Notes: generated by a model not told the origin, from the sequence alone. DNA of 15,272 nucleotides from Desulfuromonadales bacterium (GCA_030591795.1 JAUVAJ010000006.1:1-15272), one strand, 5' to 3'; positions 7,584-14,536 are shown, counted from the first letter of the stretch. Translations and numbers: made by a program.

Positions 7584-7731
7584 TGGCGTCGCAAAAAGTC
7601 CGCCCTACTGCGTTGCAGCGCTTTTTCAGGACCTCGACCTACAATATGTCGGCCTTCGCCCCTGAAAAACCGTTACGCCTTGTGGTGCGAAATTTTTACT
7701 TAGCCATCTGGTTCTTTTTTGCGAACACATC
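7582..7731. mobile_element. MITE-like inverted-repeat element, about 150 bp, non-coding
   Basis: The element begins GATGGCGTCGCAAAAAG and ends CTTTTTTGCGAACACATC, imperfect terminal inverted repeats of about 17 bases. A second, inner match to the left end is the TTAGCCATC at 7700-7708. The centre is a large hairpin: TTTTTCAGG (7622-7630) pairs with CCTGAAAAA (7661-7669). There is no transposase, so it would depend on one acting in trans. AAAAATT is duplicated at both edges. It sits exactly at the stop codon of the DUF1015 gene. From memory, repeats of this general form (starting GATGGCGTCG and ending with an ACGAGT-like tail) are common between genes in Geobacter relatives; I could not verify this here. 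Confidence 0.72.
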
Positions 7732-7754
7732 AAAAATTAGTGGCTAAAAATTTA

Positions 7755-7760
7755 TTGAGG
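7755..7760 (+). promoter_or_regulatory. Ribosome binding site of the DUF1847 gene
   Basis: TGAGG (within 7755-7760) lies 7 bases before the ATG at 7768 and outside the inserted element, so the insertion left the initiation site intact. Confidence 0.5.
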
Positions 7761-7767
7761 TTGATTT

Positions 7768-8493
7768 ATGAGCGAATCGAAAACCGAACCATCCTGTGCA
7801 AATTGTAGCAGTGTCTGGCAGAAAAAAGGCTCAACCAACTGCTGGAGTGAGCCGCAGACTGGCCCGTCTCGACCTGGTTATTGTCCGTCGACCGAGCACT
7901 CTGAAATTATAGACGAATCTTTTGCCGCCTACCGGGGCGATGATTTTGACGCGCGTTTGGCCAAGGTCGCGGCAAAAGTGGAAGGGCTATGTTATCAGCC
8001 GGTCCCGGGGTCGGATGCGGTCAATGCGCGTTGGACCCGGGTTGAAGACACCGTCGCCCTGGCAAAAATGATGGGTTTTAAAAAGATCGGTATCGCCACC
8101 TGCATCGGCCTGCTCGCCGAGACTGAAAGCTTGGTGACGATTCTGCGGGCACAGGGGTTTGAACCATTTTCAGCTTGTTGTAAAGCCGGCAGTATCGACA
8201 AAATGGAACTCGGTCTTGAAGAGTCCAACAAAGTTCGGCCGAATACTTTCGAGCCGGCCTGTAATCCTATCGCCCAGGCGAAAATCATGAATCAAAAAGG
8301 GATGGAGATGAACATCATTATGGGGCTCTGCGTTGGCCACGACATGTTGTTCAGCAAATACTCCGATGCGCCGGTTACGACCATGGTCGCCAAGGATCGG
8401 GTGACCGGGCATAACCCGGCGGCAGTACTGTATGGCCAGAGTTTTTATTTTAAACGGCTGCAGAAGCAGCAGGTTGAGGTGCCGGAAGAATAG
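7768..8493 (+). CDS. DUF1847 family putative metal-binding protein
   Basis: A 241-residue soluble protein of the DUF1847 family, annotated in anaerobes as a predicted metal-binding protein with no known reaction. The N-terminus holds four cysteines (C10, C13, C25, C39) in a CxxC-x11-C-x13-C pattern suited to zinc or an Fe-S cluster. The body contains RVEDTVALAKMMGFKKIGIATCIGL, an FSACCKAG segment, ACNPIAQAKIMN and GLCVGHDMLF, all cysteine-bearing and typical of the family, and ends with VTTMVAKDRVTGHNPAAVLY. Repeated cysteines in loop positions suggest a redox or metal role (inference). It follows the DUF1015 gene; without the inserted element the two genes would be 27 bases apart. No terminator separates them, but the hairpins in the element could reduce read-through. 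Confidence 0.88.
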   Translation: MSESKTEPSCANCSSVWQKKGSTNCWSEPQTGPSRPGYCPSTEHSEIIDESFAAYRGDDFDARLAKVAAKVEGLCYQPVPGSDAVNARWTRVEDTVALAKMMGFKKIGIATCIGLLAETESLVTILRAQGFEPFSACCKAGSIDKMELGLEESNKVRPNTFEPACNPIAQAKIMNQKGMEMNIIMGLCVGHDMLFSKYSDAPVTTMVAKDRVTGHNPAAVLYGQSFYFKRLQKQQVEVPEE

Positions 8494-8522
8494 ATGCCGC
8501 ATCGGTAAAGGTTGAATTAGGT

Positions 8523-8657
8523 TTGTCATTTCGATTAGCGAGAGAGATCCTTGGATATGAACTGTAAAGATTTCTCTCTACTTTGTGCGCTATAGCCCAT
8601 GTCCGCCATAGCTATAAGCGAAGGTAGATTGGCGAAGGCGTACGTTCGAAATGACAA
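8523..8657. repeat. Intergenic palindromic repeat with 12-bp perfect ends
   Basis: TTGTCATTTCGA (8523-8534) is the exact reverse complement of TCGAAATGACAA (8646-8657). Inside are two more hairpins: GAGAGAGATC (8540-8549) with GATTTCTCTC (8569-8578, one mismatch), and CGCTATAGC (8588-8596) with GCTATAAGCG (8611-8620, one extra base). It is non-coding and lies between the DUF1847 and histidine kinase genes. Repeats with GTCATTTCGA...TCGAAATGAC ends are widespread in bacterial intergenic DNA. It may also act as a transcription barrier. Confidence 0.7.
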
Positions 8658-8746
8658 GTTAAGCGTTGCGACTAATTGAAAACCGAATTTTTTCATAAAG
8701 TTTTTGTTTTCTATCGGGTTGGGTTGAACCGGTAGCGTGGTGGTGT

Positions 8747-10744
8747 ATGAGCGAGTTGTTTAACACAATCCTTGATCAAGAGCATGTGCGTAGCCTGCTG
8801 GTGAGTATTCAGCAGGCTACCGGAGTCCCGGTCAGTCTGCTCGGTGACGATGGCGAACTGTTGGCCAGCGCCGGCTGGAATGACCTTTGTCGGCTCTATC
8901 ACAGTCAAAGTGATCTTGGTCAGGAACATTGCCATAATACCCGCAACTTTTTTTCCGGAGCATTTATCGCTGCCGGCGCCAAGGACGAGTTAACGCCGCT
9001 GGAAAAACAGTGTCAAAATGGCCTGATTGAAGTTGGCCTGCCGATTGTCATTGAAGGGCGGCATTACGCGACCCTGGTCTTTGGTCAGTTCATGCCGGAT
9101 AATTTTGAGCGTGAAAATTTTCGACAGCAGGCCTTGGCGATGGATGTTGATACGGCTGCATACTTGGCAGCGGTGGATGCTGCACCGGTTTTTGATCGAG
9201 CGGTAGTTGAGGAAATGCTCAGTGTCTATTCCGGTGTGATCGACATGCTGGTCCGGATCGGTCTGCAACATATTGCGCAGGAGCAAACTGCCGCAGCAGT
9301 TCGTGTTTCGGAGCAGAAGTTTCGGACGTTGTTCGATAATTCCAATGATGCGATCTATATCATCGATCTGGATGGTACCATTCTCGAGGCCAACCAGATC
9401 ACCTGTGACCGCCTAGGCTATTCGCATGCTGAGTTATGTGCAATGTCGGTTTCGGATCTGGGTGACGCCAGCCATATGATGGAAGTGGACGGTCGCCTCA
9501 AGCGCTTCAAGAAAGAGGGCCGGCTGTTTTTTGAAACCAATCATCGCTGCAGTGACGGTACCCTGATTCCGGTCGAGGTTAATGGCAAGGTGATCGACTA
9601 TGCCGGAGGTGAGGCGATTCTCTGTACGGCCCGCGATCTGCGGCGGCGTTATGCTGCGCAGCAGGCGTTAAAGCAGAGTGAAGCGCAATTTCGGTCGATT
9701 ATCGATTCCTCGCCGATGGGGGTGCATCTATATCGGTGTGATGACGACGGTCGATTGCTGTTGGTCGGCTCGAATCCATCGGCCGACAAAATCCTTGGTA
9801 TCAAGATGGCTGAACTGCACGGTTTGACCATTGAAGAAGCTTTCCCACCCCTGGCTGATACTGAGTTGCCAGAGACCTATCGGCGTGTCTGTCGCGATGG
9901 CGAACGGTGGTCCTGTACGGATCTGCAATACGAGGATGGCAACGTCAGTGGGGCTTTCGATGTGCATGCTTTTCAGACGGCGCCAAATGTAATGGCCGTA
10001 TTTTTCCTTGATGTAACCGAGCGCGAAAAGCTCAATCGGATGAAAGATGAAATGCTCTCAGCGGTCAGCCATGAGATGCGGACACCGTTGACGGCCATAC
10101 TCGGTTATACGGAATTGATGATGGATACCAGTCTGGAGCCTGAGCAGCGACAGAAATTTCTCAAAACTACTTACCGCGAAGGTGAGAGGCTGCGTGAACT
10201 GGTTGATGATATACTTGATCTGCAACGCTTCCGGGCCGGGTTTGCCAGCAATCAGATGCGGGATGTCGATGTTTCGTTGTTGCTGCATGAAGTCGCGAGC
10301 CTGTTTAACGAGACCGCCAGGGAACATACTATTGAGGTTGCCTGCGCACCAGACCTCGGGGTGATTATCGGTGATAATAGAAAAATTCATCGCGCGTTGA
10401 AAAATCTGATGACGAATGCTGTCAAGTACTCTCCGGATGGTGGTCTGATCAAGCTCTCTGCCGGTTTAATCGACAACGGAGGATCGATCCGGATCTCGGT
10501 TCAGGATTTCGGTCTCGGCGTGCCGGATGATGCCCGGGAGCACTTATTTGATAAGTTTTTCCGGGTTTGCCCGCCGGAACTAAAAAACCTTTCTGGTGCC
10601 GGTATCGGACTCTCTCTGGTAAGTGAAATTGCCAAAATGCATGGTGGGTCGGTTTGGTTTGACAGTGTCCACGGTCAGGGGAGTACGTTTAACCTTGAAC
10701 TGCCTGTTGCCGGAGCCATGCCTCTAGGTGCAGAGGTGCAATAA
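8747..10744 (+). CDS. PocR-PAS-PAS sensor histidine kinase
   Basis: A 665-residue cytoplasmic kinase with no membrane segment. Residues about 8-175 match the PocR ligand-binding domain, with C48, C62 (in EHCHN), C89 and the PIVIEGRHYATLVFGQF strand pair; PocR domains are thought to bind small hydrophobic molecules. Two PAS domains follow, about 187-300 and 312-425. The HisKA domain holds the phosphoacceptor H442 in AVSHEMRTPLTAILGY. The ATPase domain has an N box with N557, DFGLGVPDD (D587), FDKFFRV and GAGIGLSLV. All residues needed for autophosphorylation are present. No response regulator gene is adjacent, so it is an orphan kinase whose target is unknown. The ATG at 8747 has only a weak GGTGG upstream. 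Palindromic repeats lie on both sides of the gene, which suggests it forms its own transcription unit. Confidence 0.92.
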   Translation: MSELFNTILDQEHVRSLLVSIQQATGVPVSLLGDDGELLASAGWNDLCRLYHSQSDLGQEHCHNTRNFFSGAFIAAGAKDELTPLEKQCQNGLIEVGLPIVIEGRHYATLVFGQFMPDNFERENFRQQALAMDVDTAAYLAAVDAAPVFDRAVVEEMLSVYSGVIDMLVRIGLQHIAQEQTAAAVRVSEQKFRTLFDNSNDAIYIIDLDGTILEANQITCDRLGYSHAELCAMSVSDLGDASHMMEVDGRLKRFKKEGRLFFETNHRCSDGTLIPVEVNGKVIDYAGGEAILCTARDLRRRYAAQQALKQSEAQFRSIIDSSPMGVHLYRCDDDGRLLLVGSNPSADKILGIKMAELHGLTIEEAFPPLADTELPETYRRVCRDGERWSCTDLQYEDGNVSGAFDVHAFQTAPNVMAVFFLDVTEREKLNRMKDEMLSAVSHEMRTPLTAILGYTELMMDTSLEPEQRQKFLKTTYREGERLRELVDDILDLQRFRAGFASNQMRDVDVSLLLHEVASLFNETAREHTIEVACAPDLGVIIGDNRKIHRALKNLMTNAVKYSPDGGLIKLSAGLIDNGGSIRISVQDFGLGVPDDAREHLFDKFFRVCPPELKNLSGAGIGLSLVSEIAKMHGGSVWFDSVHGQGSTFNLELPVAGAMPLGAEVQ

Positions 10745-10780
10745 TCTCTGTTGCCGTTATAATGTTTTAGCTTACAAGTA

Positions 10781-10865
10781 AAAATTGTCATTCTCGAGGG
10801 TGTAATCGGGAATCTAGGCTTTAAAAGATGGATCCCCGATAAAATCAATCGGGATGACGACTTTT
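10781..10865. repeat. Intergenic palindromic repeat, about 85 bp
   Basis: The left end (AAAATTGTCATTCTCG, 10781-10796) and right end (CGGGATGACGACTTTT, 10850-10865) are imperfect inverted repeats. An inner hairpin pairs ATCGGGAATC (10805-10814) with GATCCCCGAT (10831-10840), one mismatch. It resembles the common GTCATTCCCG...CGGGATGAC class of bacterial intergenic repeats and is distinct from the element at 8523-8657. It may help terminate the kinase transcript. Confidence 0.65.
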
Positions 10866-10904
10866 GCGTGATTCGACAATAATCTCACCAGTAAAAAACC
10901 TATT

Positions 10905-10910
10905 GGAGGT
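10905..10910 (+). promoter_or_regulatory. Ribosome binding site of the decarboxylase gene
   Basis: GGAGGT lies 9 bases before the ATG at 10920. A second ATG at 10926 would be 15 bases away, so 10920 is preferred. Confidence 0.65.
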
Positions 10911-10919
10911 ACCCGTTCC

Positions 10920-12185
10920 ATGCCCATGTCGTCCAGCTTTAAAGATCGTCTGACTCCGGTGCTGAAAGAAGTCGCCACTCATTTCGGCACGCCATTCCAT
11001 ATCTATGATGAAGTCGGGATTCGTGAGACCGGCGCAGCGTTAAAGAAGGCGTTTGCCGGTATTGACGGTTTTCGTGAATATTTTGCGGTCAAGGCGTTGC
11101 CGAATCCACGCATTCTCGAGTTGATGAAAGAGCTCGATTTCGGTTTCGATTGCAGTTCAATCCCTGAGTTGATACTGAGCCGTCAGGTTGGCGGCAGAGG
11201 TGAAGAGATCATGTTCACCTCCAACAATACGACGCAGGAAGAGTTTAATGCTGCCGCAGCAGAAGGCGGCGGTGTCCTCAATCTGGATGATATTTCATTG
11301 ATCGACAAGGTTCCGGAATTTCCGGAGTTGATCTGCTTTCGCTATAATCCTGGGCCGCGCCGGACCGGTAACGTGATTATCGGCAATCCGGTCGAGGCCA
11401 AATATGGGGTTACGCATGAACAGGTGGTTGACGCCTACCGGCTGGCCCGGGATCGTGGTGCCAAACGCTTCGGCTTGCATACCATGGTGGCATCGAATGA
11501 GCTTGACTACAGTTACATGGTCGAAACGGCGCGGATGGTGCTTGAGGTTTCCGATCTGGTCGAAAAGGAGCTCGGTATCCGGTTTGAGTTCGTCAATATC
11601 GGTGGCGGTTTTGGGATCCCTTACCGTCCGGAACAGAAACCGCTCGATCTTGCAGCAATGTCGGCGGAAATTACGATCCTGTTCGACGAGTATCGTGCCG
11701 AACATGGTCATGCGCCGACCATGTACATGGAGAGCGGTCGCTATATCACCGGACCACACGGATGCCTGGTGACTACCGCTATCAACCAGAAGCAGACCTA
11801 TCGCAACTATGTTGGTGTTGATGCCTGTATGTCGGCGTTGATGCGTCCGGCTCTTTATGAGGCGTATCATCATATAGATGTTCTCGGTAAGGAAGACCTG
11901 CCCCGGGATGAGGTGTACGACGTGGCTGGTTCATTGTGTGAGAACAACGACAAGTTTGCCGTGCAACGTGAACTGCCATCGATAAGCGAAGGAGATATTT
12001 TGTTGATCCATGATTCCGGTGCGCATGGTCACGCCATGGGTTTTCAATATAATGGGCGGTTGCGCCCCAAGGAGTTGTTGCTTCGGTCCGACGGTAGCGT
12101 CGAGCTGATTCGTCGGGAAGAGGTGGTGGAAGATTATTTCGCAACGCTGCAGTTTTCGGCGGACAAAATTTCACCATTGGGTTAG
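10920..12185 (+). CDS. Diaminopimelate decarboxylase-like PLP enzyme
   Basis: A 421-residue fold-type III PLP decarboxylase of the LysA/ornithine-decarboxylase superfamily. LysA makes lysine from meso-diaminopimelate. K58 in YFAVKALPNP is the expected Schiff-base lysine, and GGGFGIPY (228-235) is the phosphate-binding glycine loop. Other parts differ from classical LysA: HTMVASNELD (187-196) stands where HxHIGSQ is usual, ESGRYI (271-276) replaces EPGRxxV, CENND (340-344) replaces CESGD, and FQYNGRLRP (375-383) replaces SNYNxRxRP. These changes fall in substrate-contact regions, so the protein could be a divergent LysA clade or act on another amino acid. GGAGGT precedes the start. The gene stands alone between a palindromic repeat and the 12215-12250 inverted repeat. 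Fold firm, substrate moderately sure. Confidence 0.78.
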   Translation: MPMSSSFKDRLTPVLKEVATHFGTPFHIYDEVGIRETGAALKKAFAGIDGFREYFAVKALPNPRILELMKELDFGFDCSSIPELILSRQVGGRGEEIMFTSNNTTQEEFNAAAAEGGGVLNLDDISLIDKVPEFPELICFRYNPGPRRTGNVIIGNPVEAKYGVTHEQVVDAYRLARDRGAKRFGLHTMVASNELDYSYMVETARMVLEVSDLVEKELGIRFEFVNIGGGFGIPYRPEQKPLDLAAMSAEITILFDEYRAEHGHAPTMYMESGRYITGPHGCLVTTAINQKQTYRNYVGVDACMSALMRPALYEAYHHIDVLGKEDLPRDEVYDVAGSLCENNDKFAVQRELPSISEGDILLIHDSGAHGHAMGFQYNGRLRPKELLLRSDGSVELIRREEVVEDYFATLQFSADKISPLG

Positions 12186-12214
12186 CAGTCTATCCTCTCT
12201 CGTTAAAAAAAAAG

Positions 12215-12250
12215 CAGAGGACATGTCGTTAATTCTTGACATGTCCTCTG
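12215..12250. terminator. Perfect 13-bp inverted repeat: terminator and possible operator
   Basis: CAGAGGACATGTC (12215-12227) and GACATGTCCTCTG (12238-12250) are exact complements around a 10-base loop. It is followed by GTCTTTTAT and preceded by an A-run, so it can serve as a terminator for the decarboxylase gene. The right arm also covers the -35 box of the rrf2 promoter, so it could bind a regulator. Confidence 0.75.
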
Positions 12251-12264
12251 GTCTTTTATAAAAA
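12236..12264 (+). promoter_or_regulatory. Predicted sigma-70 promoter of rrf2
   Basis: A consensus TTGACA (12236-12241) is followed after 17 bases by TAAAAT (12259-12264). The -35 lies in the loop and right arm of the 13-bp inverted repeat. Transcription would start about 25 bases before the ATG. Confidence 0.65.
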
Positions 12265-12293
12265 TCAAATAAACATTGTTTACAGGAGTTTTT

Positions 12294-12752
12294 ATGAAGC
12301 TTTCTACCAAAAGCCGTTATGGTCTGCGGGCCTTGTTCGATATCGCCTATCACGCCGGGATGCTGCCGGGTCAGATTAAGGATATCTCCCGACGCCAGAA
12401 AATTTCAGCCCGGTATCTGGAACAGATTTTTCAGGAATTGAAACGTGGTGGTTTGCTGAAAAGCAAGCGTGGCCCTCAAGGTGGTTATCGTTTAACCCGC
12501 AAGCCGGAAGAGATCACCCTGCTGGAAATTGTCCGGGCAACCGAAGGGAAACTGTCTTTGGTTGAATGTGATCCGCCCGGTAAAGAGACTTGTGACTTTG
12601 ACAGCCACTGCGTGACTCAGGAAGTCTGGCAGAAGGCCTCCAAGTGTCTTACTGATTATCTGGACAGCGTGACTCTCGAGGATCTCTGCTCACGGGCCAA
12701 AGCTCTCGGCTTGAAACAGGAACTTGATCACCGCTTTATGTATTTTATCTGA
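12294..12752 (+). CDS. Rrf2 family transcriptional regulator
   Basis: A 152-residue winged-helix regulator. The N-terminus MKLSTKSRYGLRALFDIA, the recognition helix region ISARYLEQIFQELKRGGLLKS and the wing KRGPQGGYRLTR are typical of Rrf2/IscR/CymR proteins. Three cysteines, C92, C100 and C106, occupy the region where IscR binds its cluster (IscR spacing C-x5-C-x5-C; here C-x7-C-x5-C), so an Fe-S cluster or thiol sensor is plausible. The ATG at 12294 is chosen because AGGAG (12284-12288) lies 5 bases upstream; an in-frame TTG at 12276 would add six residues without family similarity. The gene is probably cotranscribed with larE, 7 bases downstream. The inverted repeat over its promoter would allow autoregulation (inference). 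Confidence 0.92.
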   Translation: MKLSTKSRYGLRALFDIAYHAGMLPGQIKDISRRQKISARYLEQIFQELKRGGLLKSKRGPQGGYRLTRKPEEITLLEIVRATEGKLSLVECDPPGKETCDFDSHCVTQEVWQKASKCLTDYLDSVTLEDLCSRAKALGLKQELDHRFMYFI

Positions 12753-12759
12753 CCAAATT

Positions 12760-13566
12760 ATGCATAAAAAAGAAAACATTCTCAGAAGTCGGCTGCGGGA
12801 GTTGTCTCCCGTGGCCGTAGCTTTTTCCGGTGGTGTGGATTCGACTTATCTGCTGCACGTTGCTGTTGCTGAGCTTGGTGCCGATAACGTCCTGGCGCTA
12901 ACGGCCAGCTCTCCGGTGTATCCGCAGCATGAGTTGTCGAGTTGTCGTACGTTGGCGGCTGGAATGAGCGTGCGTCTGCTTGAAATTACGGCCGATGTTT
13001 TGCAAAACCCGGGCTTTGTCGCCAATGATCGCGAGCGTTGCTACACTTGCAAGCTTGATTTGTTTGGTGAGTTTATAGCGGTTGCCAAAAAGCACGGTTT
13101 TAACAGTCTGCTGGATGGTACAAATTTTGATGATCTTGGTGACTTTCGACCCGGACATCGAGCGCTTGAAGAGCTCAAGGTTTACTCGCCGCTGCTTGAG
13201 GCAGAGTTGATAAAAGATGAAATCCGGCTACTGAGTCGTGAGGCAGGCCTGTCGACCTGGAACAAGCAGCCGTTTGCCTGTCTGGCTACCCGGTTCCCGT
13301 ACGGAACCGAGATTACCGCTGAGCGGCTGGAGCAGGTCGGGAGTTGTGAAGAAATACTCCATACTCTCGGCTTGTCGAATTATCGGGTCCGCTATCACGA
13401 CAATATCGCAAGGATTGAAGTCGCGCCGGACGAGATTGATAAGTTCCTCGCGCCGGACTTGCGTCTTAAGGTATCGAAGCATTTTCATGCAGCCGGTTTT
13501 GAATTTGTGGCACTTGATCTGGATGGCTACCGAACCGGTAGCATGAATGGGCCGGATGAAGAATAG
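12760..13566 (+). CDS. larE: LarE-type ATP-dependent sacrificial sulfur transferase
   Basis: A 268-residue PP-loop ATPase. LarE adds sulfur to the nicotinate-derived precursor of the nickel-pincer cofactor of lactate racemase; in the Lactobacillus enzyme the sulfur comes from a cysteine of the protein itself. The PP-loop SGGVDST is at residues 23-29. C174 in PFACLATRFPYG is the position of the sacrificial cysteine, and only one cysteine is seen there, which fits the single-Cys type. C94 and C97 in RCYTCK belong to another conserved segment. The DGTNFDDLGDFRPG motif is typical of the family. The ATG at 12760 is taken because it follows the rrf2 stop by 7 bases; no good ribosome binding site is visible, so translation may be coupled. 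No larA, larB or larC is in the window. Confidence 0.9.
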   Translation: MHKKENILRSRLRELSPVAVAFSGGVDSTYLLHVAVAELGADNVLALTASSPVYPQHELSSCRTLAAGMSVRLLEITADVLQNPGFVANDRERCYTCKLDLFGEFIAVAKKHGFNSLLDGTNFDDLGDFRPGHRALEELKVYSPLLEAELIKDEIRLLSREAGLSTWNKQPFACLATRFPYGTEITAERLEQVGSCEEILHTLGLSNYRVRYHDNIARIEVAPDEIDKFLAPDLRLKVSKHFHAAGFEFVALDLDGYRTGSMNGPDEE

Positions 13567-13601
13567 TTTGTGAATATTCAGATGCTGATTCAGGAGGCAA
13601 C

Positions 13602-14018
13602 ATGCGACGCCCTGCGGCATTAATTTCTATCTGTTTTTGTGCTGGCATGCTCAGTGCCCTGGTCGGCTTTAGCGCGATCTGGGCCTGGACTATGCTTGGA
13701 CTACCGGAACTTACCGGGTACACTGTTCGTCCGTTGCTTGCACCGGACGGCTTCTACCCGCGCCTGATCTGGGGTGGTTTATGGGGTGGCGTGTTCTTTA
13801 TAACCGTCGGTTCGGTCCGGGCACGTAAACAATGGATTCGTAAAGGTCTGCTGGTTAGTCTGTTGCCAACATTGCTCTACTTAATTCTTTATCTGCCCGA
13901 TCAGGTCGGTTCCGGCCTGACCCTGTCCCTTGCTAGCCCGGCCATTATCGTTGCTCTTAACTTGCTCTGGGGTGTTTTTGTTGGCCTGTTTGCCCGCCTA
14001 TTATGGGGCAGCGATTGA
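13602..14018 (+). CDS. Four-helix integral membrane protein, unknown function
   Basis: A 138-residue hydrophobic protein that I cannot assign to a named family. Four likely membrane helices lie at about residues 5-30, 54-72, 82-98 and 105-134, with a short basic loop (RARKQWIRK, 73-81) between helices 2 and 3. A glycine-rich LIWGGLWGGVFF segment marks helix 2. AGGAGG (13592-13597) lies 4 bases before the ATG, so the start is well supported. It follows larE by 35 bases and overlaps the next gene by 16 bases, consistent with one operon running from rrf2 to the nuclease. No substrate-binding motif is visible. Confidence 0.75.
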   Translation: MRRPAALISICFCAGMLSALVGFSAIWAWTMLGLPELTGYTVRPLLAPDGFYPRLIWGGLWGGVFFITVGSVRARKQWIRKGLLVSLLPTLLYLILYLPDQVGSGLTLSLASPAIIVALNLLWGVFVGLFARLLWGSD

Positions 14019-14536
14019 AAGTCTCTTTGATACTGCTTGTCTCTCTTCTACTGTCTGGCATTCTGTTTACACAGGATGCGTGGACGACTCCTCCTGTACT
14101 CACCGGCAAAGTTGTGTGGGTTTATGATGGTGATACCATCAAGGTTGAAAATATTGGTAAAGTCAGGTTACTCGGGATTGATACCCCGGAATGGCAGACT
14201 TCTGACCGGGACCGTTATTTCCTGCGGCAGGGTATTTCAGAGTCGACTCTAAGGCGGATTGCCACTGTGTCCCGTGAATTTGTGCAATCGAACGTAGTTG
14301 GGAAGGTGGTAGTTTTACTGACTGATCATGAAGCCCGTGACAGATATGGTCGCTTGCTGGCTTATGTTCAGTTGCCCGATGGGCGTTTATTGAATCGTAT
14401 TATGTTGGAAGAAGGGTTGGCCGTTGTTTACCGAAGGTTCGATTTTACCTTGAAGCCTGATTTTATAAAAGCGGAGGAATCTGCCCGAAATATATCCCGG
14501 GGGCTCTGGTCTGAACTGAGGGTAAAACGGGATTAG
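14003..14536 (+). CDS. Secreted thermonuclease (SNase-like) family protein
   Basis: A 177-residue staphylococcal-nuclease-fold protein with a hydrophobic N-terminal signal sequence (residues about 5-23), so it probably acts in the periplasm or outside the cell. The SNase motifs are present: YDGDTIKV (41-48), VRLLGIDTPE (54-63) and DRYGRLLAYV (113-122). R55, E63 and R117 correspond to the catalytic Arg35, Glu43 and Arg87 of the staphylococcal enzyme, and the Asp/Thr residues near them match its calcium site, so it should be an active phosphodiesterase on DNA or RNA. It starts inside the end of the membrane protein gene in another frame and has only a weak ribosome binding site, which suggests translational coupling. 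No terminator directly follows. Confidence 0.9.
   Translation: MGQRLKVSLILLVSLLLSGILFTQDAWTTPPVLTGKVVWVYDGDTIKVENIGKVRLLGIDTPEWQTSDRDRYFLRQGISESTLRRIATVSREFVQSNVVGKVVVLLTDHEARDRYGRLLAYVQLPDGRLLNRIMLEEGLAVVYRRFDFTLKPDFIKAEESARNISRGLWSELRVKRD

Noticed and set aside
7583..7747. Short open frames running through the inverted-repeat element
   Set aside because: They begin inside the DUF1015 gene or the element, lack ribosome binding sites and have no conserved sequence; the element is non-coding.
8523..8657. Possible CRISPR or tRNA-like structure
   Set aside because: The repeats are inverted rather than direct and regularly spaced, and there is no cloverleaf with CCA end.
11295..11873. A 192-codon open frame on the minus strand
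   Set aside because: Lies wholly inside the decarboxylase gene, whose family motifs are clear; the antisense translation shows no domain.
12276..12293. Upstream TTG start for the Rrf2 protein
   Set aside because: The ATG at 12294 has a well-placed AGGAG and begins with the family's conserved MKLSTKSRYG; the extra six residues have no support.
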